DNA from: Granulicella sp. L60
GTDB lineage: Bacteria; Acidobacteriota; Terriglobia; Terriglobales; Acidobacteriaceae
DNA length: 64,000 nt
Reading direction: 5' to 3'
Assembly: GCF_009765825.1 (NCBI RefSeq)
Contig: NZ_LMUR01000018.1
Coordinates: 1,678,301-1,742,300 of the forward strand
Both the position numbers and the translations under genes were made by a program. Each line of letters opens with the position of its first letter. Within the stretch, counting starts at the first letter, position 1. Below the pieces are notes generated by a model that made no database searches, was not told the DNA's origin, and worked only from the letters and a program-made list of their open reading frames with translations. Positions 10,120 to 18,851 of this stretch are shown piece by piece.

Positions 10120-11265
10120 ATGAAGAGAACTACATTTGCTGTGCCGTTTTTGTGCGCCGCTGTTGTTGTGGGTGGCGTGTCGGGTGTTCGGATGCTGGCT
10201 CAGATGCCGGCCAATGCGACGGTGTATGCGTCCGGGTTGGAGGATCCGAGGGGATTGGCTTTTGGGCCGGATGGAAGTCTCTATGTTGCTGAGGCGGGAT
10301 TAGGGGGTAAGAACTCGACGGTGGGCACTTGTGAACAGGTGCCGCCACCGATTGGTCCCTACAAGGGCGGCCCGACTGCGCGTATCTCTAAGATCGACAC
10401 GAAGGGAGACAGAACGACACTTGTCTCCGGACTTCCTTCGGCGGTTGATTCTCAAGGCGATGTTTTGGGAGTCGCAGACCTCGCATTCCTGAACGGAGGT
10501 CTCTATGCGTCGTTAGCGGGGGGAGGATGTTCGCATGGAAATCCGAGCTTTCCTAATTCGATTCTGAAGGTGGATACGAAGAGCGGGAAGTGGACCTCGG
10601 TTGCGAATATGAGCAATGCGCTGGTTGAGTTTCCGGCGAAGTATGAGAGCGCGGGTGACTTTGAGCCGGACGGAAGCTGGTATGGGATGATTGCGAGCAA
10701 CGGTCAGCTGCTAACGGTGGAGCCGAATCACGGTCAGGTGTTCTCGGTGACCACGGGCGGGAAGGTGAGTCAGGCGATCGATGTGTCGGCTTCGCAGGGG
10801 CATATCGTGCCGACTTCACTGGTGGAGGAGCAGGGTGTGCTGTACGTCGGCAACCTGAATCTCTTTCCCATCAATCCGCAGTGGGCGAAGGTGATGACGG
10901 TGGCGAAGGGGGTTTTGATCTCGAATCCGCTGCCGGGATTTGCCGGGCCGATTGATTCGTTCTTCAACTGGAATATTGTGAGCTCGAAGGCAGGGTTTAC
11001 GACGGTGGTTTCGTTGAAGGTTGGACGGGATGGACTGTTGTATGTGCTGGAGTTGTCGGCTGCCGCCGGATATCCAACGCCGGGCGATGGCAAGGTCGTG
11101 CGGGTGACGCGCTCGGGCGACATTGAAGATGTGGTGACTGGGCTGTCGGTACCGACGGGCATGGCCTTTGGGCCGGATGGTGCGCTGTATATATCGAACC
11201 TGGGCGCTGCGCCACAGGGGACGCCGGGGCAGATCTGGCGGGTAGAGGTGCCGGCTGTGCAGTAG
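10120..11265 (+). CDS. Secreted ScyD/ScyE-family beta-propeller protein
   Basis: A 381-residue protein with a signal peptide (TTFAVPFLCAAVVVGGVSGVRMLAQ), followed by propeller blades carrying the recurring GLAFGPDGSLYVAEAG and GMAFGPDGALYISNLG motifs. It matches the 'ScyD/ScyE' annotation family, named after cyanobacterial scytonemin genes, but in heterotrophs the family has no known role and there is no scytonemin context here. The ATG at 10120 has GGAGG 6 bases upstream and directly precedes the signal peptide. A weak GGCAGG/CCTGCC stem with a T-rich tail (11283-11323) may terminate it. Confidence 0.75.
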   Translation: MKRTTFAVPFLCAAVVVGGVSGVRMLAQMPANATVYASGLEDPRGLAFGPDGSLYVAEAGLGGKNSTVGTCEQVPPPIGPYKGGPTARISKIDTKGDRTTLVSGLPSAVDSQGDVLGVADLAFLNGGLYASLAGGGCSHGNPSFPNSILKVDTKSGKWTSVANMSNALVEFPAKYESAGDFEPDGSWYGMIASNGQLLTVEPNHGQVFSVTTGGKVSQAIDVSASQGHIVPTSLVEEQGVLYVGNLNLFPINPQWAKVMTVAKGVLISNPLPGFAGPIDSFFNWNIVSSKAGFTTVVSLKVGRDGLLYVLELSAAAGYPTPGDGKVVRVTRSGDIEDVVTGLSVPTGMAFGPDGALYISNLGAAPQGTPGQIWRVEVPAVQ

Positions 11266-11334
11266 GGTGATTGTTTGGAAATGGCAGGTGCGGGTGGAGG
11301 CTCGGCCTGCCTTCTTATCTTTTTGTAGACGAGA

Positions 11335-12105
11335 TCAATGGGGCGGGATGGGTTTGATCTCGAAGATGGTTGGCCACTGCTTGCCGGTGACGAAGATGCG
11401 GTCGCGCTTGGCGTCGTAGGCGATGCCGTTGAGGACTGACTCGGCGTTGATGCGTTGGTCGTCGGGGAGGAGGCCGGTGAGGTCGATCCAGGCGATGATG
11501 TGGCCGTCTTTTGGGGAGATGCGGGCGATGCGGTCGGAGTGCCAGATGTTGGCGTAGATCTCGCCGTGGATGTACTCAAGTTCGTTGAGCTGGTCGATAA
11601 TCTTTGCGCCGTCTTTGACGGTGATGTGGTGGGTCTCTTTGAAGTTGGCGGGGTCGCGGAAGGTGAGGATGGCGGTGCCGTTGCTGGTGATGAGTTCTTT
11701 GTCGGTGCGGGTGATACCCCAGCCTTCGCCGTCGTAGTGAAAGGAGCTGAGGACGCGGAAGGAGAAGCGATCGTAGACGAAGCCGATGTGGGTCTGCCAG
11801 GTCCAGCCGACGATGTTCGGGCCCCAGTCTACGATGCCTTCGCCGAAGTACTTTTCGGGGAGGTCGAACTGCTGGAGGGGCTTGCCGGTCTCGGGCTGGA
11901 TGGCCATGATGGCGGAGCGTCCGTTGAGGCCGGTGCTCTCGTAGAAGAGACCGTTGAGGAAGAAGAAGCCTTCGGTGTAGCTCTCGGTGGAGTGGGGATA
12001 TTTGGCGATGACTTTGTAGGTGTAGATGGGGGCGGCGAAGGTACTGGCGGTGAGGATGCAGGCGGCGAGGACGATTTTGAAGATGAGGGTTTTTCGGAAG
12101 GACAT
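11335..12105 (-). CDS. Glutaminyl-peptide cyclotransferase (plant/bacterial type)
   Basis: A 256-residue exported protein of the five-bladed-propeller glutamine cyclotransferase family (PF05096), which turns N-terminal glutamine of peptides into pyroglutamate. Family stretches seen are YPHSTESYTEGFFFLNGLFYESTGLNGRS, YFGEGIVDWG, LTWQTH-like GWTWQTHIGFVYD, GWGITRTDKELITSNGT, LNELEYIHGEIYANIWHSDRIARI and VLNGIAYDAKRDRIFVTGKQWP. The start is taken at 12105 because it opens the signal peptide (SFRKTLIFKIVLAACILTASTFA); upstream in-frame codons give an unlikely Pro/Thr-rich lead. It probably acts in the periplasm. Confidence 0.85.
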   Translation of the reverse strand: MSFRKTLIFKIVLAACILTASTFAAPIYTYKVIAKYPHSTESYTEGFFFLNGLFYESTGLNGRSAIMAIQPETGKPLQQFDLPEKYFGEGIVDWGPNIVGWTWQTHIGFVYDRFSFRVLSSFHYDGEGWGITRTDKELITSNGTAILTFRDPANFKETHHITVKDGAKIIDQLNELEYIHGEIYANIWHSDRIARISPKDGHIIAWIDLTGLLPDDQRINAESVLNGIAYDAKRDRIFVTGKQWPTIFEIKPIPPH

Positions 12106-12263
12106 CGAGAGACCTGTCTTCAACATTAGCAGGAGGTTGAGTGGGGCTGGTGGGGTAGATACGGAGCAGTGTGTCGGAGCGAATGTCATGGTTCCGTGAA
12201 TTTGCTGCTTCCGCAATGATGGCTGATGGGACGACGCCGATATCGGGATAAGACGGAGGAATC

Positions 12264-12596
12264 ATGCGGCGCCTGAGTTTTTATCGAATCGCTTTTACGG
12301 CAGTGTTTTTATTTGGCGGTGTAAACCGGATGGGGTGGACGGCGACGATGGAGCGCCCGGTTTTGTCGCGTATCACGCCTAACTATCCCGAGGTGGCGCG
12401 GCGTATGCGCGTGGAGGGGACGGTAGTGGTGGAGGTGACGGCGATGCCGAATGGATCGGTGACGCACGTTCATGCGATCTCCGGGCATCCGTTGCTGATG
12501 CAGGCGGCTGAGGACTGCGTGTCGCACTGGCGGTTTATGCCGATGTCGAAGCCCGAGCAGGGGACGGTGTCGGTGGTGTTTTCTTTGGGTGAGTAA
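12264..12596 (+). CDS. Small TonB C-terminal-domain protein
   Basis: A 110-residue protein with an N-terminal hydrophobic segment (FYRIAFTAVFLFGGVNRM), followed by one TonB-family C-terminal domain: PNYPEVARRMRVEGTVVVEVTAMPNGSVTHVHAISGHPLLMQAAEDCVSHWRF. It lacks the long proline linker of true TonB. Such single-domain proteins are abundant in acidobacteria and may pass energy to, or compete for, outer-membrane receptors. GGAGG lies 5 bases before the ATG. Confidence 0.8.
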   Translation: MRRLSFYRIAFTAVFLFGGVNRMGWTATMERPVLSRITPNYPEVARRMRVEGTVVVEVTAMPNGSVTHVHAISGHPLLMQAAEDCVSHWRFMPMSKPEQGTVSVVFSLGE

Positions 12597-12629
12597 TGAT
12601 GGCGATTGATATGGCTGTAGGGGGTGATG

Positions 12630-12657
12630 GCCCACGCCGTGGAGATGAGACGTGGGC
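12630..12657. terminator. Hairpin between convergent genes
   Basis: Arms GCCCACG (12630-12636) and CGTGGGC (12651-12657) lie midway between the stop codons of the TonB-domain gene (12596) and the aminotransferase gene (12667). There is no long T-run on either side, so this is a modest bidirectional terminator candidate. Confidence 0.4.
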
Positions 12658-12666
12658 GCTGGAGGA

Positions 12667-13866
12667 CTATTTGGTGTGTTCGGCGTAGAGGGTTTGGGCG
12701 GCGATGAGGCCTTGGCCGAAGGTGAAGTTGGGAAGGGGGAGTTTGGTGGATGCGATGACTTGTTCGAGGGCGCCGATGATGGCGATGGTGTCCATGTAGT
12801 CGAAGAAGCCGATGTGGGCGATGCGGAAGAGATGGCCCTTCATCTCGGCCTGGCCGTCGGTGACGATGGCGGCGAACTGGGACTTGAAGGCTTTGACGAT
12901 GACGCCGGAGTCGGTGCCTTCGGGGGCGAGGATGGCGGTGGTGGCAGCGGCTTCGTGGCCTGCGGGGGCGAAGAGTTTGAGGCCGAGGGCGGTGGCTGCG
13001 GCGCGGGTCATGGCGGCGCAGGTGATCGCGTTGTCGATTAGCATCTTGCGGCCTTCGGCTAGATGGCCTTCGGGGTTTTCCGGTGTGGCGGCCTGGGCGG
13101 CGATGTAGTTGAGGGAGGCTCCTAGGGCAGCGATGAGTGCGACGGGTAGGGTGTAGGCGGACTCGCCTTTGGCGGCGTTCTTGCGCTCTTTGCGGAGGTC
13201 GAAGTAGTAGCGGGGGTTGTAGGTAGCCTCCATGCGGTCCCAGGCGCGGTCGCTGACGGCGAGGTAGGAGAGGCCGGGGGGGATCATGACGGCTTTTTGC
13301 GAGCCGCCGATGAGGACGTCGATGCCCCAGGCGTCCATGTCGAGGTGGGTGGTGCCGAGGCCGGTGATGGCGTCGACGATGAGCAGGGCTTCGGAGCTCT
13401 CTGCTTTGAGGAGGTTGGCGATGGCTTCGATGTCGTGACGGACGCCGGTGGAGGATTCGGTGGCCTGGACGAAGACGGCGCGGGTTTCGAGTTTGAGGGC
13501 GGCTTTGATTTGATCGAGGTTGAAGGTCTGGCCGTAGGGGACTTCGATGACGTCGGCGTGGCAGCCGAAGTTTTTGACGAGGGCGGACCAGCGTTCGCCG
13601 AACTTGCCGGCAGAGAGGACGAGGACGCGGTCGCCGGGAGAGGTGAGGTTGGAGACGGAGGCCTCCATGGCTCCGGTGCCGGAGCTGGAGAGGACGACGA
13701 CGTCGCTTTTGGTGCAGATGAAGTCTTTGAGCTGTGAGAGGACGCGGGTGTAGAGGGCGCGGAACTCGGGGGTGCGGTGATGCGTGTCGGCGGCGGCCAT
13801 GGCGAACTGTGCGGCGGGGAGCAGGGGCGTGGGGCCGGGGGTGAAGAGGCGGGTTTTGCGGATCAT
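12667..13866 (-). CDS. Class V aminotransferase (alanine-glyoxylate / serine-pyruvate type)
   Basis: A 399-residue PLP enzyme of the alanine-glyoxylate/serine-pyruvate aminotransferase group. It starts with the typical FTPGPTPLLP. It contains VLSSSGTGAMEASVSNLTSPGDRVLVLSAGKFGERW, the aspartate motif LLIVDAITGLGTTHLDMDAWGIDVLIGGSQKAVMIPPGL with the PLP lysine in GSQKA (about residue 200), and a C-terminal FRIAHIGFFDYMDTIAIIGALE. It may handle glyoxylate/serine exchange; hydrogenase-type class V homologues are a less likely alternative. A TACAAT box ends six bases before the ATG with no ribosome site, so translation may be leaderless. Confidence 0.88.
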   Translation of the reverse strand: MIRKTRLFTPGPTPLLPAAQFAMAAADTHHRTPEFRALYTRVLSQLKDFICTKSDVVVLSSSGTGAMEASVSNLTSPGDRVLVLSAGKFGERWSALVKNFGCHADVIEVPYGQTFNLDQIKAALKLETRAVFVQATESSTGVRHDIEAIANLLKAESSEALLIVDAITGLGTTHLDMDAWGIDVLIGGSQKAVMIPPGLSYLAVSDRAWDRMEATYNPRYYFDLRKERKNAAKGESAYTLPVALIAALGASLNYIAAQAATPENPEGHLAEGRKMLIDNAITCAAMTRAAATALGLKLFAPAGHEAAATTAILAPEGTDSGVIVKAFKSQFAAIVTDGQAEMKGHLFRIAHIGFFDYMDTIAIIGALEQVIASTKLPLPNFTFGQGLIAAQTLYAEHTK

Positions 13867-13951
13867 CAGGTTATTGTAGCGAGTTAGCGGCGGACGAACG
13901 CTCTGGTGAGTGGGGCGCGAATTTATAATCGGGAGAGCGAATTGAGAGGGA

Positions 13952-14422
13952 ATGATGACGATCGGCGAGAAGATTCAGACGGATATTGTGGTGGCGATGA
14001 AGGCGAAGGATGAGCACAGGTTGACGACGCTGCGGATGGTGAAGTCGGCGCTGAAGAACAAGGAGATCGACAAGCGCGAGAAGCTGACGGATGCGGAGGA
14101 GTCGCAGATACTGACGACGCTGATCAAGCAGCGGAAGGAGTCGGTGGAGTCGTTCACCAAGGGCGACAGGCCGGAGCTGGCGGCGAAGGAGCAGGTCGAG
14201 ATTGGAATGATCGAGGGGTATCTGCCGCAGGCTGCGGGTGAGGATGTGATTCGCGGGGTGGTGCTGGGAGCGATTGAGACGCTGACGGTGGATGGAAAGA
14301 GACCGGGTGCGAAGGATATGGGAACGGTGATGAAGACGGTGCAGCAGAGGATTTTGGCGGATGGGCTGCGGGCGGATGGGAAGCTGGTGAGTGAGATGGT
14401 AAAGGCGGAGCTGGCGAAGTAA
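13952..14422 (+). CDS. GatB/YqeY-domain protein
   Basis: A 156-residue YqeY-family protein, related to the tail domain of the GatB amidotransferase subunit: EKIQTDIVVAMKAKDEHRLTTLRMVKSALKNKEIDKREKLTDAEESQILTTLIKQRKESVESFTKGDRPELAAKEQVEIGMIEGYLPQ. It is thought to bind tRNA, but free-standing YqeY has no settled role. Two ATG codons stand in tandem at 13952/13955, preceded by GAGAGGGA. A TATAAT box at 13923-13928 fits a promoter divergent from the aminotransferase promoter. Confidence 0.9.
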   Translation: MMTIGEKIQTDIVVAMKAKDEHRLTTLRMVKSALKNKEIDKREKLTDAEESQILTTLIKQRKESVESFTKGDRPELAAKEQVEIGMIEGYLPQAAGEDVIRGVVLGAIETLTVDGKRPGAKDMGTVMKTVQQRILADGLRADGKLVSEMVKAELAK

Positions 14423-14460
14423 AGAGGAGACCGTTCTTCTCTTTGAGGAGTCAAAGTTCC

Positions 14461-14925
14461 ATGTCGAGCGCTCCAGTCAAACCGTTGCAGTCGGAAGATT
14501 CTCAAGGGCTGCTCATTCCGGAAGAAGCCGTCAAGGTGCAGGGTGTAGTCGCCTGGTCGAGCTTGATCTTTGCGCTGTTGCAGAGCGTCTGCACGTTTTT
14601 TACTGCGCTGGATGGTCTGCGGCTGTTGATTGGAGCGGGTTCGCTGGCGAGCGTTATAGGGGCAGGGGAGAGTTGGGACAAGTTCCATACGGCCTGGATT
14701 CGTGTGCCGATGGTGGTCTTTGCGCTGGTGGGATCATCGTTGAACCTGACGATCCTGATGCATGTGCGGCATCTTCGCAGCCGTCCGGCCTCGCAGTGGC
14801 GCCAGCAGCCGCTGACGCCGAGCAAGATTCGTAAGGAGCGTCTGCAGCTAACTTTATCGTTGGTGACGCTGGCTCTTATTGTGCTTGAAGAGGTTACACA
14901 TTGGCGCACGTTTCATCACTTGTAG
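14461..14925 (+). CDS. Hypothetical multi-pass membrane protein
   Basis: A 154-residue protein with about three or four hydrophobic spans: VVAWSSLIFALLQSVCTFFTAL, LLIGAGSLASVIGAG, IRVPMVVFALVGSSLNLTILM and LTLSLVTLALIVLEE. A basic cytoplasmic loop (RHLRSRPASQWRQQ) lies before the last span. I do not recognise the family. The ATG at 14461 has GAGGAG 10 bases upstream; an in-frame TTG at 14443 lacks such a signal. It follows the YqeY gene by 38 bp and may be cotranscribed. Confidence 0.7.
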   Translation: MSSAPVKPLQSEDSQGLLIPEEAVKVQGVVAWSSLIFALLQSVCTFFTALDGLRLLIGAGSLASVIGAGESWDKFHTAWIRVPMVVFALVGSSLNLTILMHVRHLRSRPASQWRQQPLTPSKIRKERLQLTLSLVTLALIVLEEVTHWRTFHHL

Positions 14926-14962
14926 CTTCGAAGTGCTGGATGGGAGGGATGGCGTTCCTAGC

Positions 14963-15158
14963 GTGGTATCGACCTATAGGACGATGCGGAGCTGTCCCGG
15001 AAGTAGTGCGAGATGAGGAGAGAGTATTAGCACGTTGAGCGTATGGCAGGTCCTTCGACTGCGCCTCTCGCGATGAAACTGCGAGAGGCTGCGCTCAGGA
15101 TGACGATTTCTAGATCAAGCCATCACTTGCGCTCAGGCTAGATGTTGATACTGCCTAG
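14963..15158. repeat. Convergent-gap repeat element, copy B
   Basis: About 196 bp matching copy A (2223-2501) from GTGGTrTCGAC to ACTGCyTAG. It includes the 9-bp-arm hairpin (GCCTCTCGC 15063-15071, GCGAGAGGC 15081-15089) but only one of the three internal CTCAGGATGAC units. It fills the gap between the convergent membrane-protein and receptor genes. The receptor's TAG stop (15155-15157) lies inside the last bases of the repeat. Confidence 0.8.
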
Positions 15159-17014
15159 CGTCGGGACCAGTTGAACTCGGTGCCGGCGATGATGGTGCGG
15201 CCTTGCAGGGGGACGTCGGGGATCTCCTGGTAGCCGGTGTTGCTGAGGTTGAGGAGGCGCAAGTAGGGGCGGAGGTGGCCGGTGTTGCGAGAGAGGCTGA
15301 TGTCCCAGAGCGGGTAGGCGGTGTGCTGGGTGCGCTGGACGATGTTGACCTGGGTGCGGGCTGAGATTTGGTGGCCGAGGGTGCCGGGGAGGGTTCCGTT
15401 CCAGGCGAAGATGGCGTTTTGGGCGGCGTAGTTGTAGGCGTACTCGGAGATGAGGTTGGGTGGGGGCGAGGCTGCGTGGACGGCGGTGTAGCTGAACTGG
15501 AGTTGCTGGTTTTCTGAGAGGCGGAGGCGGAGGGTGGTCTCGGCTCCGGTGATATTGAGGTTCTGGATGTTGACAGCCTGGTAGGGTTCGGCAAAGGTGA
15601 GGGCGTCGGTGGCGAGGGCGAGTTTGGAGTAGTCGATGGAGTCTTTTTGCTGGAGGCGAAAGGCGATAGCGGTGAGGGTGAGGCGGCCGTTAGAGGGGGT
15701 CCAGTCGAGACCGGCTTCGTAGCTCCAAGAGGACTCGGGTTTTAGATTGGGGTTGCCGATGGTGGTGGGGTCGGCGTAGTAGAGATCGAGGAAGGTGGGG
15801 AGACGGAAGCCGTGGCCGGCGGAGGCTCGGAGGCGGGTGGTGTGAGTAAGGGTGTAGGCGGCGGCGACGGAGGGGGAGAAGACGTTGCCGTTGCTGGAGA
15901 GGACTTCGTCGCGGGCTCCGAGGGATAACGAAAACTTGCCGAGGGCGCGGAGGCTGAGGTTGGCGTAACCTGCGCCCTGGTTGCGGGCGTGCTCGCCGAG
16001 GGAGTTGGAGTGGATGGCATCGCCGTCGGCTTCGAGGCCGTAGGAGAGGGTGGTGTTGGGGGTGAGGTTGTCGGCGCGGCGGAGGGCTCCCTCGTAGCTG
16101 GTGGTGATGTGGTTGTTCTCGTAGATGGCGGGCTGGTCGACGTAGAGGACGTAGAGGTCGGAGTGGCGGCGGTAGCTGAAGCTGGCGGCGGTCTGCTGGC
16201 CGAGCTGCTGCTGGATGCTGGCGAACCAACCTTTGGTGCGCTCCCAAGAGGGGTAGGGGCCGTAGAAGAGGTTGGCGCCGTAGGGGCGGTCGCTGGTGGC
16301 GAGGAGGATGTCGGTGGTGCCAGGTTTGGTGGTGAGCCAGGTCTCGGATGCGAGGGCGTTGCTGCTGTAGTTTCGGTCGGGGATGAAGCCGTCGGAGGTG
16401 TCGCGGCTGCCGGTGAGTTGTTCGGCGATGGGGCCTTGCGTGTAGGAGGCGCGGAGGTGTTGCTCGATGGAGTAGAAGCTGCCTGCGCCGGCGCTGCCGA
16501 CGATGGTGAGGCCGGGGGTGGGGGGCTGGGTGAGGAGGTTGACGGCGCCGCCGATGGCGTCGGAGCCGTAGAAGGTGGAGCCGGAGCCGTGGAGGACGTC
16601 GATGCGTGTGATGGCGTCGAGGGGGATGGGGATGTCGAGGTTGAGGTGGCCGGTCTCGGGGTCGTTGATGCGGAGGCCGTTGAGGAGAATGAGGGACTGC
16701 TCGAAGGTGGTGCCGCGGATGGAGAGGTCGGCTTGGACGCCGTTGGGGGCGCGGGATTGGAGGTTGAGGGAGGGGTCCTGACGGAGGAGGTCGACGACGG
16801 AGTTGGATACGAGAGGCTGGTCGCGGGGGGAGATGATGTCGACGGAGCGGTTGCTTTCGGCGAGGGGGAGGGGTTCTAGGGTGGTGGTGACGGAGACGCT
16901 TTGGGCGACTGGCGCGACGGGGCTGGAGGGTTGCGATTGCTGGGAGAAGGTAGAGGCACAGCAGAGAAGCAGGGCGAGAGTGGGGAGCGGGTTTTTCATC
17001 GTGTGTGAGTTCAT
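15155..17014 (-). CDS. BtuB-like TonB-dependent outer-membrane receptor
   Basis: A 619-residue receptor with a signal peptide (NPLPTLALLLCCASTFSQQ). The N-terminal plug contains VSNSVVDLLRQDPSLNLQSRAPNGVQADLSIRGTTFEQSLILLNGLRINDPETGHLNLDIPIPLDAITRIDVLHGSGSTFYGSDAIGGAVNLLT. A 22-strand-type barrel follows, with RLRASAGHGFRLPTFLDLYY and a C-terminal strand ending in FNWSRR. It resembles vitamin B12 and small-chelate receptors. No cobalamin riboswitch fits in the 82 bp before the divergent marR gene, so the ligand is unknown. The start may be 17014 or the ATG at 16999; neither has a good ribosome site. Confidence 0.88.
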   Translation of the reverse strand: MNSHTMKNPLPTLALLLCCASTFSQQSQPSSPVAPVAQSVSVTTTLEPLPLAESNRSVDIISPRDQPLVSNSVVDLLRQDPSLNLQSRAPNGVQADLSIRGTTFEQSLILLNGLRINDPETGHLNLDIPIPLDAITRIDVLHGSGSTFYGSDAIGGAVNLLTQPPTPGLTIVGSAGAGSFYSIEQHLRASYTQGPIAEQLTGSRDTSDGFIPDRNYSSNALASETWLTTKPGTTDILLATSDRPYGANLFYGPYPSWERTKGWFASIQQQLGQQTAASFSYRRHSDLYVLYVDQPAIYENNHITTSYEGALRRADNLTPNTTLSYGLEADGDAIHSNSLGEHARNQGAGYANLSLRALGKFSLSLGARDEVLSSNGNVFSPSVAAAYTLTHTTRLRASAGHGFRLPTFLDLYYADPTTIGNPNLKPESSWSYEAGLDWTPSNGRLTLTAIAFRLQQKDSIDYSKLALATDALTFAEPYQAVNIQNLNITGAETTLRLRLSENQQLQFSYTAVHAASPPPNLISEYAYNYAAQNAIFAWNGTLPGTLGHQISARTQVNIVQRTQHTAYPLWDISLSRNTGHLRPYLRLLNLSNTGYQEIPDVPLQGRTIIAGTEFNWSRR

Positions 17015-17096
17015 CTTGCGCTGTTGTGAGAGCGGCGGGGAGCTAGTTTTATTCTGTTATAAATAGTTGATCTGGTAAACCATTCGCGAGGGTGTT

Positions 17097-17552
17097 ATGC
17101 GCATTGAGGCTTTTTTGCGGCAGAGTCCGGTAGTGCAGGCGAGCAGGATGGCGCGGCGGATGGAGGCTTCGCTGAATGTTGTGTTGAAGGACGAAGAGGT
17201 GACGGCGTTCGAGGCGATGGTGCTGGCGGCGATCTTCTTTGAGAAGCGCGGGGAGATCAAGCCGTCGGCGCTGGCGGAGGCGTTCGAGACGACGCGGAGT
17301 AATGTGAGCCACTGCATCTCGTCGTTGGAGGCGAAGGGGTTGGTGCAGCGGAGGATCGATCCGGAGGATGCAAGGGCGGTGCAGTTGGTGCTGCGGCCGT
17401 TGGGGAGACGGCGGGCGGTGCGGGTGGTGGGGATTCTGGATCGGATGCAGAGGCGGTTTGAGGAGGATTTTGGTGCGGCGAAGTTGGAGGGGATGTTGAC
17501 GCAGATGAGTGCGGTGGAGAAGCTTTGTGCGCGGATGGCTGGGGGACACTGA
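17097..17552 (+). CDS. MarR-family transcriptional regulator
   Basis: A 151-residue winged-helix protein: VTAFEAMVLAAIFFEKRGEIKPSALAEAFETTRSNVSHCISSLEAKGLVQRRIDPEDARAVQLVLRPLGRR contains the recognition helix and the D-x-R wing motif (DPEDAR) of MarR regulators. It is divergently placed 82 bp from the TonB-dependent receptor, so it probably controls that gene and itself. The ligand is unknown. Confidence 0.85.
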   Translation: MRIEAFLRQSPVVQASRMARRMEASLNVVLKDEEVTAFEAMVLAAIFFEKRGEIKPSALAEAFETTRSNVSHCISSLEAKGLVQRRIDPEDARAVQLVLRPLGRRRAVRVVGILDRMQRRFEEDFGAAKLEGMLTQMSAVEKLCARMAGGH

Positions 17553-17636
17553 GCTTTATTTTTAAGTCGGCGAGATGCGTCCGATCGGGCTTTCCAGTAT
17601 TAATCAAATGTTCGATGAATCCAGGAGGTACGACCG

Positions 17637-18065
17637 ATGATTGCTGAAACATTTTGGATGAAGGAGATGGAGTTTGAGGGGCGCTCCGAGAGTGGCCATA
17701 GCATTGTTTTCGATGCCGGCGACCGGCACGCTAACGGCCCTTCACCGATGGAGGCGGTGCTGATGGCGCTTTGCGGTTGCACCTCCGTCGATGTCGTTTC
17801 GATTCTCAAAAAGAAGCGCGAGCCTCTGACGAGCCTTACGGTGTCTGCAACTGCTGAACAGGCCGCCGCGCCGCCGCGGGTGTTTACAAAGATCGTGCTG
17901 ACTTACCGGATTGGTGGTGCTATCTCAAAGAAGGCTGCCGAAGATGCGGTTGAACTCTCGAAGAATAAGTACTGTTCGGTCTCGAAGATGCTGGAAAAGG
18001 CCGCTCAGATCGACTTCAGGATCGAATACGCAGACGACTCCAGCGTGGACGTCTTGAGCAAATAG
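17637..18065 (+). CDS. OsmC-family protein
   Basis: A 142-residue OsmC/YhfA-like protein: GPSPMEAVLMALCGCTSVDVVSILKKKREPLTSLTVSATAEQA carries the conserved GxxP...LxxCxxxD motif. The resolving or second cysteine is at KYCSVSKMLEKAAQI. OsmC members reduce organic hydroperoxides with paired cysteines, but YhfA-type members lack proven activity. A strong AGGAGG lies 8 bases before the ATG. The stop is 3 bases from the stop of the convergent RNase H gene. Confidence 0.87.
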   Translation: MIAETFWMKEMEFEGRSESGHSIVFDAGDRHANGPSPMEAVLMALCGCTSVDVVSILKKKREPLTSLTVSATAEQAAAPPRVFTKIVLTYRIGGAISKKAAEDAVELSKNKYCSVSKMLEKAAQIDFRIEYADDSSVDVLSK

Positions 18066-18068
18066 GGT

Positions 18069-18743
18069 TTATTCGCGGATGATTTTGACGAAGATGCCGT
18101 TGGGGAGGGTGGTGCCTCCGAGGATGTGGACGACGCCGTCTTTAGTGAAGCCGCGGAGCATGGCGTCGGCTTTGCTTGGAGCTGCGGGTGGGGGTGGGGT
18201 GGGTGAGGCTTTGGGGTAGGGGGTGGCGATGATGGGGGTTGGGGCGGATTGGCCGGAGGAGGGACTGCGGTTCATGCCACGGTCCATGGCTTCGTTGGCG
18301 AGGCGGTCGGCGTCCCTGTTTTTGTGGCGGAGGGCGTGGCTGATCTCGAAGCCTTCGAGGCGGGCGATGCGGCGTTTGGCTTCGTCGTAGAGGGGTTTGA
18401 GGTCGGGGGATTTGACCTGATATTTGCCCTGGATCTGTTTGACCATCAGTTCGGAGTCCGAGACGACGCGGAGGCGGGGGTGGTGGTGGTCGAGGGCGTA
18501 CTGGAGGCAGCCGAGGAGGCCGGAGTATTCGGCGTAGTTGTTGGTGCGGAGGCCGAGGAACTCGCTGAGTTCGGCGAGGACGGTGCCGTCCTGGGATTGG
18601 ACGAGGGCTCCGTAGCCTGCGGGGCCGGGGTTGCCGCGGGCTCCGCCGTCGCAGTGGGCGCTGATCCAGTTGGTGTTAGCGGATTTCGGGGTGGGTGATG
18701 GGGTGTCGGCGAAGAGGCCTGGTGCGGTCGGGCGGGGAGGCAT
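18069..18743 (-). CDS. RNase HI-like protein with extended C-terminus
   Basis: A 224-residue protein whose residues 25-150 form an RNase H fold: HCDGGARGNPGPAGYGALV (catalytic Asp about 32), NNYAEYSGLLGCL (Glu), VVSDSELMVKQIQGKYQVKSPDLKPLY (Asp) and HKNRDADRLANEAMD (final Asp). It is of the short 'RNase HI family' type that lacks the basic protrusion. A Pro/Ser-rich linker (about 155-195) leads to a small C-terminal beta-rich end (DGVVHILGGTTLPNGIFVKIIRE) that I cannot assign. It would remove RNA from RNA-DNA hybrids. Confidence 0.85.
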   Translation of the reverse strand: MPPRPTAPGLFADTPSPTPKSANTNWISAHCDGGARGNPGPAGYGALVQSQDGTVLAELSEFLGLRTNNYAEYSGLLGCLQYALDHHHPRLRVVSDSELMVKQIQGKYQVKSPDLKPLYDEAKRRIARLEGFEISHALRHKNRDADRLANEAMDRGMNRSPSSGQSAPTPIIATPYPKASPTPPPPAAPSKADAMLRGFTKDGVVHILGGTTLPNGIFVKIIRE

Positions 18744-18851
18744 GAGGTGAGTTTACCGGAGTCGGGGGCGGTGGGACAGATGCCGGGGGAGGATGATTTT
18801 GCTGCTTACCTTTCCTAAGTGGAGATGTCTATTGAGGTGTACTTCGATTTT

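Noticed and set aside
14443-14460. TTG start for the hypothetical membrane protein
   Set aside because: The ATG at 14461 has GAGGAG upstream; the TTG overlaps that ribosome site.
17015-17096. Cobalamin riboswitch before the BtuB-like receptor
   Set aside because: Only 82 bp separate the receptor from marR, too short for the element, and no B12-box-like sequence is visible.
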